Shown: piece after piece, positions 1 through 10,395 of the stretch
Layout of the letters: each line of letters begins with the position of its first letter
How positions within the stretch are numbered: position 1 is the first letter of the stretch
Source of the DNA: Sarcocystis neurona
Taxonomy: Eukaryota; Apicomplexa; Conoidasida; Eucoccidiorida; Sarcocystidae
Length of the DNA stretch: 64,000 bases
Direction: 5' to 3'
Assembly: GCA_000727475.1 (NCBI GenBank)
Contig: KL647288.1
Coordinates: 3,095,604 to 3,159,603, forward strand
Notes under the pieces: model-generated
The model's input: only the letters and a program-made list of their open reading frames with translations
Database searches by the model: none
Told to the model about the DNA's origin: nothing
Program-made: the position numbers and the translations under genes

Positions 1-235
1 TTTCCCTTGCGGCTGCAGCTGCCGCTGGTGCTGCTGCTTATGTGGCATCTTTGCGTGCGCCGTCGGTGTCGTCGAACTGCGTCTCCTGCTGCTGCCCCGC
101 AGTGACGCCGTCTGCGCCTCTGCTTCCAGGTGCTGCTGCCCCGTAGGTCTCTTGCTGCGGTGCAAACCTGCTCCATTCGTGCTGCTGCTGCTTCTTTGTG
201 ACTTTCTGTTCAAACTGCTGCTGCTGCGGCTGCAG

Positions 236-3200
236 TTCGTACAACATCATTACTACGGCTACCCCGTGCGCGCCGTCATTGCACTGTCGAAAGGCCGCCA
301 TACGTCGATTCTGCAGCCGCTCATCAACCACCTCGACTTCCCCACACATAACCGACTGCTGGTAAAATCTTCTCCCTCGCTGCTCGGCCTCGTGCTGCTC
401 GGCCTGCTGCCACTCGGCCTCCTGTTACTCGGCCTTCTGCTACTCGGCCTTCTGCTCCTCGGCTTGCTGCTGCTCGGCCGTCTGCTACTCGGCTTGCTGC
501 TGCTCGGCCGTCTGCTACTCGGCTTGCTGCTGCTCGGCCGTCTGCTACTCGGTTTGCTGCTACTCGGCTTGCTACTACTCGGCCTGCTGCTGCTCGGCTT
601 TCTACAGCTCGGTCTCTTGCTACTCGGCCTGCTGCTACTCGGCCTGCAGCTGCTCGGCCTCCTGCTGCTCCGCTTCCTGCTGCTCGGCCTCCTGCTAGTC
701 GACCTCCTGCTGCGCTCTGGCGGCTCTTTTGTCGTGCTGCTCTTCTTCCTGCTGCGCATCGTCGTGCTGCTGCCGCTTTTGCTTTTGGCGGACTCGCTCC
801 GCTGCTGCTTCCGCTCTTTTTCCGCTGCACCTCCTGCGTTTGCTAGTGGTGCTCCTGCTGCCGCGCTTGTTTTGGCTCCTACTGCTGGTGCAGCGATTGC
901 TGCAACGTCTGTCGCTGCTGCTGGTGTCGGTCTGCTGGTGCTGCCGCCTCCGCTGTTGCGCTGCGGATGTTGCTGCGTCTGCCGGCCTCATGTTGCAGTA
1001 GCAGCTGCTGTCGCTGAGGCTGCAAGTGCTGCCGCTGTTGCTGCGACTGCTGCCGCTGAGGCTGCCTTTTCTGGTGTGCCTGCTGCGTCGGTCGTTGGAT
1101 TGCACCTACTGCCGTTGCTGCTGCTGCTCCTCTGGCCGCTGTCTGCAGGGCGTGCATATCACCGAGCCGGCGCACAGTCGCGCAAAGCCACTGGCGGAGT
1201 GGCTTGAAGAAATTAATTCTACTGACGACGTGTCCGATGCGTAAGCAGTTGCTGTTGCAGCTTCTTCTGTTGCTGCCATCCCCGCCTCGAGGGTCTGTTC
1301 TGCCGGCGTTGCTTCCGCGGTTTGTTGCTGCCGTTGCACCAGTTCTGGGTTGCTGTGTTTAGTCAGCGTTGGCGGTGGCTCCTCTCCTGCAGGTGCTCCT
1401 ATAGGGCATGTGCCTGCTGCTCCCGGCTCATGTTGCCTCTCGCTTGTTGCTGCTGCGCCTCCGACCAGCAGCCTCGATTTGGCTGCTGCCCCGCAGTTCA
1501 GCTGCTGCTCCCGCGTGCCTGCGTCGGTTTGCGATGCTGCTGCTGCTGCGGCTGGGTCGTGTATGCTCTGCTGCTGCTGCTATGAGTGATGCGCCAGGAG
1601 TTCTGCTGCCGTTCCTGCTGGTGCGCGTCGGCTCTGCTGCAGTGTCTGCGCCTGCGTGTCGGGGTCTGCTGCATTGCATTTCACCTGCTGCTGCTGTTGC
1701 TCCTACAGATTGTTGACTGCGGCTGCTGCAGCTACGGCTGCGCACACGTTACCTTGCTTGCTTAAGGCTCTGCTGCAGCTGCTGTCGCAGCCCTGATGTG
1801 TCCCTGCTGCTGCTGTCGTGCGTCTCTGCTGCTGCTGCTGTCGTGTGTCTCTTCTGCTGCTGCTGTCGCTGCTGATTCCAAGTCTGGAGCCGCGGTGGAC
1901 GCCTGAAATTTGTTCTATCTGCTCTCTCCTTCCTGACATGTATACATATATATGTATGCGTGCTCGTGTATACATACACGTATGTATATATAGGGATCTA
2001 CACCTTCATATATGGGGAATATATTTATATACACACAGAAGGACATGTGTGTACACCTATAGGAGTACATGTATATATATATATATGTAGGCGCATGCGT
2101 ACTCGATCGGGCGGCTCTTCTCTCTCTGAGTTTGCCTGTGCGTATGTCTACAAACACGTGGTCTACCTACGAATGTTTGCACGTCCAGCGGTACCATATT
2201 CGTTCCACTTTGTCCACACGTATACATGTATCCATATATATATGTGTAGCTGGCAGACGCCGGTTTCGGCCGCCTTCTTATTTGCCGCCGGACTAGGTTG
2301 CACGCGCGTCGTTGAAAAAACGGCCGGAATGCCGCTGCTGCGTCTGCCTCTGCATTCCATCAGACTGCGATCAGCGATTATCGCAGGGCTTGCGGAGCAG
2401 CACGAGTTCCTGCTGCAGCAGCGGGAGACGCAGCAGACGGCAGCAGCAGCGCCCCAAGGCGCTTCTTCTTCTGAACAGCCACTGCAGCACAGCGGAGGAA
2501 GAGGCGGAACAGCAGCAGCAGATGGGGTCCCAGGGCAGCAACACGAGAAGTACGCGCTGACGCGACAGCACGCCCGCATCTCTCCTGCTCTTAAGGACTA
2601 CGTGGAAACGTGTGGAGCAGGTAAAACTGCAGCGTCTCACAGCAGAATCAGCAGCAGTACTGTCGCTTGAAAAAAGCGAGCAGCAGCGGTAGCACTGCGC
2701 GAGAATCCATCTCAATATTGATGCCAGAATAATGTTGTCTGTGGGAAACTAAAGAAGTTACGCAAGGCAGAAAGTTTTACCCAAGGTGAAATCAACAGAA
2801 CAGATATATTCCTCTTATTAGACAAAACCGTTGCAGCAGCGCCCATTTATATGTATATATATAGAGGGGAGGAAAGAAGCAGCAGCAGCAACAACAGCAC
2901 CGATGGGCAGCAACAAAATCAGCCGTAATCGCGCACTTCGACGGGGCGATCACAGCAGTATTTCTGCTGCTTCGATAGTTGGCCGTGTTCTCTTCCGGAC
3001 GCGCATTTGCTGCTGTTGATTCACGTGAAGGCGCGCCTCAACTGCCGGCGGCGCTGCAGCCGTTTAGCCGATTTTGTCGCTTGTGCGTTTCGTTCATCTA
3101 CCTGCTCCTGTTGCTGCTGCAACGCTGGAAATTGTCGTGACCGACGGCGGTGTGCCTCATTATTACTCGTCTTCCCATCGGCAGCTGCCGTTGCTGGGGG

Positions 3201-4741
3201 TGCAGCGTTTGCGGGTGTGTGCGCAGCTGCATCGTCCTGCTGTTGCTGCTGTCCTCTTTGCGCACATCTGCTGCGAGCGATGTTGCTACTACTCTTCTCT
3301 GTTGCCCCTGCTGCTGCCCCTGCTGCTGCTGCCCTTGCTGCTGCTGCCCCTGCTGCTGCTGTCGTAGCTGTTCTCGACCATTGCATCGCCCACCGACTTG
3401 TTGGCATTCCCCGGTTGCTGCTTCGCGATACAGCTACTGTTACACCACGCCACCCGGTGCTGCTGCTGCTGCCGCTGCCACTTGTGATTGTTGCACAGGA
3501 GCGCTGCCGGATATTCTGCGATTTGCCTATCGAGCTGCAGCAGCAGAACGCAGCGTGCTGCTCATTGCAGGCACCTTTTTTATGACGCGCGAGGTCGTCA
3601 GCACGTTGGGCTTCCTTCAAGGTAACACGTCGTCTCGCTGAAGAATCACGGCGATAAGATGCAGGCGGATTTGTACGCGTAGTCTTCTTGGAGAGACACG
3701 TCTTATACGTATTAAAAAAATTCGCCCGCACACCACATATGAAGTATTTAACTAGAAGCGTCCGCAGCAATTTTCTCTCGGCGTGTCGCGTCACCCTTTC
3801 ACACATGCGCACATCGAAAACCAGCCGTGAAAAGCCAGTGCTCGATTTAACGTCAACTAGAAATATACATATATATATATGTATATACAGAATAAATGTA
3901 TACGTAGATATGTATTTCTACTTGTACATCTCTCTATCTATGTCCACACATACACGTATATACGTGTGTGGCTGTACCCCGAACAGTATATGCACGTCGG
4001 TTGTTCTACGACTACTCAGTCTTCTTGCTTGTATAGCTGCGCTCCGTTATCAGACGCTGCCGCCACGTGTACGTATATGCGTTTATGTGTATGCGCATAT
4101 GTATGTGTATACTGACAAATATCTATATATATATGCATGTGTGTAACTCTATCTTAGACACGGTTGTATATACAAGTATATATATTGGACGTAGCTCTGT
4201 AGCCAGTTTGTAAGCAGACGTACGGCTACACGTACATATGGCTTCGACTGCCACATCTATATATATATATATCTGTGTGAGCTGCGTGTACAATATACTC
4301 GTTTTGTATACGCACGCCTCGTGTATACCTGTATATATGTATATGTATACATCTGTTTAGAGAAAAACGGGAATTGCGTACATGCACGTACGTCACGTAT
4401 ATCTTTCGAAGCATGCCTGCGTACACGTAACCACTTTGGTGCTGCAGAAAGGAGGATAGAAAAGTGTCTCATTAAGCTGCACTGGGCAACTGTGCTGCGG
4501 GTTGGATGGGGAAGGTAGGGGTCTTGTTGCCGTTGCGGCCTGCTGCCGCGGCTGCCGGTTCCGCGTCGTTGGCTGCTGCTAGTGCTGTCAGCGACGCGTT
4601 GCTGCGACTGCTGCTGCTACTGTTACTGTCTGGTGCGCTGCAGGCCCTGAAGATCCTGAGGACTTGAATGAGTGTTACTTTCCGCGGCTGGTTCTGGACG
4701 GGCAGGAGGTGCCTGCTCGCCAGCGAGGCAGCCGTGCGTGA
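236..4741 (+). CDS. DHFS-FPGS: Dihydrofolate synthase / folylpolyglutamate synthase, C-terminal part (5' end outside window)
   Basis: Five exons join in register: 236-361, 1149-1241 (donor gtaagc), 2364-2620, 3499-3621 (donor gtaaca) and 4644-4741 ending in TGA. Phases at the junctions are 0, 2, 1 and 1, and each acceptor fits. The first two exons read VRAVIALSKGRHTSILQPL and GVHITEPAHSRAKPLAEWL, matching the C-terminal Rossmann-like domain of the Mur ligase/FolC family. The fourth has SVLLIAGTFFMTREVV, which matches the family's final strand-helix (the 'VLVCGSL' region). The third exon is a Gln/Ala-rich insertion typical of coccidia. The family adds glutamate to dihydropteroate and folates with ATP; apicomplexans usually carry one bifunctional enzyme. 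The ATP-binding half and the start lie upstream of base 1. The identity and the first, second and fourth exons are firm; the last exon rests on phase match and plausible sequence. Confidence 0.
395..700. repeat. 15/30-bp CTG-type minisatellite inside a DHFS-FPGS intron
   Basis: A tandem array built from a roughly 15-bp unit (CTGCTGCTCGGC plus a variable codon) merges into a near-perfect 30-bp unit around 468-560. It lies wholly in the intron between exons 236-361 and 1149-1241. All three minus frames read as repetitive Ser/Arg/Pro, Ala or Gln/Glu text, so the long minus ORFs here are shadows. Confidence 0.
1925..2095. repeat. TA/TG microsatellite tract
   Basis: Alternating TATATA, TACATG and ACACA words inside the DHFS-FPGS intron that precedes exon 2364-2620. 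The preceding 1.3-1.9 kb is CTG-rich intron. Confidence 0.
3860..4360. repeat. TA/TG/CA microsatellite tract
   Basis: Degenerate TATATG/TACACG repeats fill the intron 3622-4643 of the DHFS-FPGS gene. The short ORFs here are Tyr/Ile/His/Val alternations produced by the repeat and are not genes. Confidence 0.
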
Positions 4742-6460
4742 GCAGCAGCAGCACGGCCACGTAGGGAAGCACCAGCGTACAGACAGTAGAAAGCTGCGGC
4801 AGCAGTGTGCACCTTGTCGGGAGAGCAGCACTCGATCGCAAGGTAGTGGGCGGCAACAACAGCGAAAGTGGCACTAGAAAGACAGCAGCAACAGCGCTTG
4901 AGCGACATGAACAACTACAAAGCAGGAGCAGCAGCGGCCAGCAACGCGACGTGAGCAGCGACTTAGCAGCAGCAGCGGCGAAGATGCGCTGCCGCTGTCT
5001 CGATGTCCTGCCGACTCCTTACTTACTAAACTGCTGGTGGTTCGTGCATGTGACAGCAAATGGACCTCCTGTTTCTTCTTTTTCCCTAAGGTTCTCGCCT
5101 AGACGTGAACTCCCCTTTACGCGTGAATGTGAATGTTTCCCCGCACGTCTTCCTTCCCTCATTCAAATCCGCAGTACGCCGCATGCGTGCGTTACGTATA
5201 TCTCAAAGGACCAGAAGCAGCAGCACGACGTGCACCCAGCGCAGTGCACACCCTGCAGTCTGCTGCTGCTGCTACTACAGAATTAGTTGTCGATTCACGA
5301 GTGCTGCAGGCGCCAAAGCCCAGCAGCGTCCACGCGGAGTGCTGTTCATGCGTGAAGGGCAAGGCGTACATAGGAGCGGCTACCGACGCCTGCATGCCAC
5401 GTACACAGCACGCACTCGCGATCAGACGGCCTCGCGAGGGGCACCCACGCACAAACGTATCGCCGTGTGCGAAAAACAAGTAAGTGCACTGCATCCCGCT
5501 ATATCAGTAGGGGTGTAAGGAACTCTGTAACACATACCTAGGTGTACTGGTACGGAGCTATACAACGCCCAAGGGTTTCCTCGGGACTGGCACCCACGCG
5601 ATCGGGTAGCCGTCTGCAAATAACGAGTAACTCCACATGTTACCCACGGGAGTCATATCAGTACGCGCGTTAGAAATTTAGTTACCTTTAAGGACGTCTA
5701 TGACTACGCACTTGTGTTTAACGCGCGCGCGTAGGCGCACCAGTTCTCTTACGCGATCTGTATACGTGTGCGTGTTACAGCTGCCCAAGAGAGGAGGTGT
5801 ACCCACTCGTCAAAGCGCTACAAATCTGTACACGTTGATGTATGTACCAGAGCCCTGAACAGGAGACGTAAACAAGTTGACGGCGGCGTCCGTTCGAACA
5901 CGTGTCTCCGTCTATCGACGTCTACGTTTCCGCGAAAGCAGCCAACGCTTCTTTGTCGTCCCGCGCGTTCCCACACGTACGCTTCTGTGACTGCGTATTG
6001 TGTCGTCAACGTAGCAGGAAAAGCAAGTGGACGCACTTGTGTGTTTCCGTAAACAAAAAGATGATGTAGACACACGTACACCTCTGAACATATCTGCAGT
6101 CTGCTGCTCGCATATCCGTGTGTCTAGACACATCGGTGATGATACACACGCCCCTACTTGTCTGCGTGGCGCTGTGCGCGTATCCACAAATATATAGTCA
6201 CATGTGTGGAGAATCTCCTCGCATATCGACGAGTGTACAGACACACCAGGGATGACACATACATGCGTACACGTGTCTGCACGTGTTTCTGTCCCTGTGT
6301 ACATATGGACAGGTATGTACGTGTGTGTGCGGTCTGCTCGCGGCTACGCGTCGAACCCGCAGTTTGAATTTGCATACGAGCAGCTCCAGGTGACGCGTCT
6401 ATCTCATAAATAGTGGACAAGCGTACCTGCAAACTACTGCAGCAGAGGTAGCCCACTGTA
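4742..6460. other. Downstream flank of DHFS-FPGS, no confirmed gene; degenerate duplication near 5430-5640
   Basis: 4742-5000 is CAG-rich and may be 3' UTR. A + frame at 5133-5483 looks protein-like and has several cysteines, but no start, splice phase or family supports it. Around 5437-5515 and 5585-5670 a degenerate segment is repeated (shared words GGCACCCACGC and ATATCAGTA). From 5640 to 6460 I see nothing beyond mixed AC/GT-rich DNA. Confidence 0.
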
Positions 6461-6469
6461 TACCTTTCA

Positions 6470-6476
6470 TCCCTAA

Positions 6477-6520
<44 letters not shown>

Positions 6521-6960
6521 GATATACGTACATATAAGATGTGTAGCGAGATCACCCCCCTACGGCCACGCTAATCGATATTGCATATATATATATAAAT
6601 ATGTGCTGCGGTAGAACGCAGAGTAGCGAAGTATAGCAGCAGAATTAGCCCAGCACATAACCTTACATGCTTCACGCATACGCGTACATGTACAGCAAGA
6701 TCACTCCCGTAGACCACCCAAAACCGATATTGCATATACGTATACATACATGCTGCAGTGAACGGCGTAATTTTTCCCGTAAGTTAGTGACGTGTCTACA
6801 TTTCATATGTGATAACGTACATCAACGACGCCTCCGTAGCTGGGAACTAGCCCCCCCTTTGTATATCCGCATGCTGCACGCGTGTCTACGTAGACATACA
6901 CATATACAGAGAGGCACTCCCCCCACGCCTATACATACATATACAGGTATAGCGGGCTGC
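6470..6960. repeat. Degenerate tandem repeat (unit about 147 bp) with TA microsatellite cores
   Basis: A pure TA run at 6477-6530 is followed by AGCGAGATCAC at about 6544 and a diverged copy, AGCAAGATCAC, at about 6693. Each is followed by CGATATTGCATATA. Weaker relatives occur near 6846 and 6915 (runs of C followed by TATA words). No coding signal. Confidence 0.
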
Positions 6961-7620
6961 TCACTTTTCCAGAACCGGGAAAGTCATCCACACTGCACAC
7001 ACATATATATGTTGCAGGAGAGTGTCCAATTTGTTCAACACAGAAGTGGCCTATTCGTAGATAATTTGTAGAGAAATCCGCCAAGGAGGTGCGTGCACGG
7101 CGGGCGGGCAGCAGTTGTCTCCCGAATCAGTGCGGATTTGGAGAAGCGGCGTACCGCCGCCTACACTGCGCATGCATCAGTCCGACGCGATTTTTCTCTA
7201 ATAGTTGGAAATGGAATTTTCTGCCTCCGTCTCTTCGGTAAACAAATGACTCGCGTACCACCCAACTACTTAAACCCGAGAAACTCCACAAAAACAGGCG
7301 TGTATTACATATAAAATACACGGACAAATGTACAGGTGTGTCTACACTTCCGGTTGCATTCTTTTTCACAGGTTAAGAGGCATCTGTCTACATTCCATCT
7401 ACCAGAGAAACAAGGACAGACACCAGGATAAGTCTACCTACCTAATTCTCAGAAGCAGAAATCTATTGTAGACACGCATATTTACATACTAACCTGCATA
7501 CATCTGTTCCACATGCAGAAGAGTACGTATCGACTGAGCTTCGCACGCAGCAAACGTTTCGCTTACAAACTCCGTCTTCCCTCGCAGCCAACTGGCAAGA
7601 AATCAAAAAGCCACACAACG
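6961..7620. other. Unique-looking non-coding DNA
   Basis: Mixed-composition sequence without CAG runs, recognisable protein motifs or clear splice signals. The two or three ORFs of 60-134 codons have no features that separate them from chance. Confidence 0.
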
Positions 7621-8080
7621 AGGTCCATAAACACATATACGTACGTGTGTATATACACGTACACATACATGTGTAGAACGCATACATACGTATATAATAT
7701 ATATATATATATATACGGCGAGGTGCGCACACACATATACGTATGGATATACACGTACACACAACTGCAGAACGCATATATCGATACCTACACGTCTACC
7801 TATGTATACATACATATATATATACATGTATATATATATATATATGTGCGTGCAGCGAGGTGCACACATATATACACAAACACACGTATGTGCATGCACG
7901 TACACGCGTAGAAGGAGTATATCTATGTCTACGTCTACCTGCCTACATATATGTATATGTATGTCATTTACCTGTTTTAGACTACAACGTAGATATATCT
8001 AAGTGTTGATAAACAGTCGTCCGACGCACAACGATACATCTATACATGTACACGTATATATATATATATACACATAGAGA
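7620..8080. repeat. TA/CA/TG microsatellite block
   Basis: Long alternating ATACGTACACATATA words with pure TA segments around 7690-7715 and 7815-7845. Tyr/Ile/His-rich ORFs on both strands are artefacts of the repeat. Confidence 0.
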
Positions 8081-8138
8081 GAGTGCCCTTGGAGGGCCGT
8101 CGACTGTGAGACCCCACGTCGGGCGTCGACGGACGACG

Positions 8139-8835
8139 CTACGTCTCTCCCTGCTGCTGGAGGTGCTGCGCTGCTTCTCCTCCGCAGTTGCTATCTCGCC
8201 TTCTGCTGCTTGGTGTCCTGCCCTGCGCTCTGCTGTCGTGGGCCACTGCCGCAATTTCGTCGGGGTCCTCTTCTGGCCGCTGCTGGTCCTTATAGCGTAG
8301 CTCTGCTTCGTCCCGCTGCTGCGGCTCTGCTGCTGGGCGTCCACCGCGTCTGCTGCTGCGCGCACTGGCGTTGTCTCTCTGCCGCCGCTGCTCTGCAGCA
8401 GTTCCTCTGCTGCCCGCGTTGCTCCTGCTGCTGCTGCTGCCACTTCTTACGCAGTGACTCTGCGGCTGCAGCGTCGCCACTCCCCCGCTGCGGCTGCTTC
8501 TGCTGCCGAGTTGCGCCTACCCTCGTCACTCCGCGGCTGCTGCTTCTCCTGCTGCTGGCGGCACACGGCGTCGCCCTGCACTGCATGCGCGACTGCTGCG
8601 TCTCGTGTAGCAAGCAGCTGCTTTCTTCTTCTCTCTCTCGTCCAATCGCCGCCGCACATTTACGTCCCAGAGAGGGCGTCACGCCGCTGACATTTGCTGC
8701 TGCAGGTGCGAAGGCCTCTGCAGCACAGCAGCAGCAACAGCAGCACACGCCAGAACCTGCGCGACTTCTCCCTGTCGATCCTCTGCGCTCGTCTTTCGCG
8801 GACTCTTTACACGGCCCGCGCACAGAGTCAATTTT
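8139..8835. other. Low-complexity coding island, strand unresolved
   Basis: CTG runs on the + strand suggest either a minus-strand exon or introns of a plus gene. On the minus strand, 8823-8290 is a 177-codon ORF starting MRGPCKESAKDE and rich in Arg, Gln and Ala. A second minus frame (8480-8139) is hydrophilic, with a stretch reading DEAELRYKDQQRPEEDPDE. On the plus strand, an acceptor near 8705 could open a segment containing NLRDFSLSILCARLSRTLY. All three look protein-like, no family is recognised, and I cannot choose between them. Confidence 0.
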
Positions 8836-9660
8836 TACCTACATATACGTACATATATATATACCTCGATGTATTAATATATGCATACATATATATATAC
8901 ATATATGTAGTCATTGACTAATTTATGTATCTGAAATAAACCCGTTAAATGCAAAGGCATAAGCATCGGTGTGCCTCCGTCCCTTCCCCTCCCCCCTACA
9001 AAAATATATATACATATATATACATACGTGAGTACGTGTGTGATCCTTTCCATATACACATATAAATACATACATGAGTATGTGTGATCCTCTGTATATA
9101 CATATATATATATGCGTGTATGTGAGTACGTGTGTGAGCCTCCGTGTCTATATGTAGATATTTACATACAGACCCATACTTGTATGTGTACACATACTCA
9201 AATGTGTACGTACATAAATTTATGCATACGCTTGTGAGGATGTGCGAGCCTCTGTGTATATAAAGATGCGTACACATATACGAGTACGCGTGTGAGCCTT
9301 TGTGCCCCCAACCACTAATACATATATATATATATATGTATATGTACGAGTATGCGTAAGTCTCTGTATCCCCACCCACTAACACACATGTATAAATAAA
9401 TATATATATATCGTTTACAGCTACGCCTTCGGGCTCTGTATGGAAAGCCACTTTTGGCGACTACATATGTACGTGTGTGTCGGGTGATGCATGCAGAGAG
9501 AGCAGGTCATGGGCAGAAAGAGGAGGCTGCTGCGATTTCTACTGCGACGCAGAATTCAGCTACTCATACCCCCCCACACACATAGACCGGAAAACATGTA
9601 TATATATACATACATGCATATTTATGCGTATATATATATGTATAAATGTACGTACGTTTA
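8836..9660. repeat. TA/TG microsatellite blocks
   Basis: Repeated TATATATACATA and GTGTGTGAGCCTC words. The phrase TGTGAGCCTCTGTGTATATA recurs at about 60-bp intervals between 9030 and 9370, so the block is a degenerate higher-order tandem repeat. Confidence 0.
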
Positions 9661-9949
9661 CTCGGATATGTGTACGTGGACGTGTTTAATACGAAGGCGA
9701 GAAAACAGCAAGGGACAGTCGTGTGTCATCGGGGAGACGCACGCGTCCATTGATACAAATATTTGTGAACTGCCTCTTAGTTATAAACGAATGTACACAC
9801 ATATATGTATAGATACAAGCGCAGTTCATAGAGTACGCACCGAAGAAGATACACACATACAGACGAAAAGGGAGAGGCAGAAACCACGAAAACGGTTGCA
9901 GCAGGTCCCTACAAACTCGTAGCGACGTACGCGTGAGCTACAACACGGG

Positions 9950-10075
9950 AGGACAGCTGCAGCAACAGCGACACGAGCAACAGCGACAGCAGCGGCAGCT
10001 GCAGCAACAGCGGCAACAGCGACAGCTGCAGCAACAGCAACAGCAGCAGCAGCAGCGACAGCAGCAGCAATGGCA
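9950..10075. repeat. CAG/CGACAG tract
   Basis: About 120 bp of (CAG)n with CGA, CAA and CTG interruptions, encoding poly-Gln/Arg on + or Ala/Val on -. It lies about 0.3 kb downstream of the stop of the minus-strand gene at 10396-12567. No start or acceptor ties it to a gene. Confidence 0.
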
Positions 10076-10395
10076 CTGGCGACGTGAAGCCGACGCGACA
10101 GCGCTTGTGAGATGCTGCAGCAGATCACGGGGTCGCGTTTGTGCAGAAGGCAGCAGCAGCTGCTATAGCTGCCGTATCGACAATCCTCGTACCAGCACAC
10201 AGCACCTTTCCACATACACACATACGTACGTACGTGCACACACAGGTTTCTACGTATATGCGTGCGCAACAACAGAAGCAGAAGCAGCAGCCTGCAGGAA
10301 GAAGTAGCAGCAGCGGCGTAGCAAAGATCAAGGAACGAGCCACATGCGCTCTAACAACAACACCGCAGCAGAACGGAGAAGAGCAGATGACCTCG

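Noticed and set aside
259..830. Long minus-strand Ser/Arg/Pro- and Ala/Arg-rich ORFs (166-168 codons)
   Set aside because: They are alternative frames of the CTG minisatellite in a DHFS-FPGS intron; real exons on the + strand flank them.
3150..3641. DHFS-FPGS ending at the TGA at 3639-3641
   Set aside because: Possible, but a consensus donor (gtaaca at 3622, phase 1) and a phase-matching natural exon at 4644-4741 favour a further exon.
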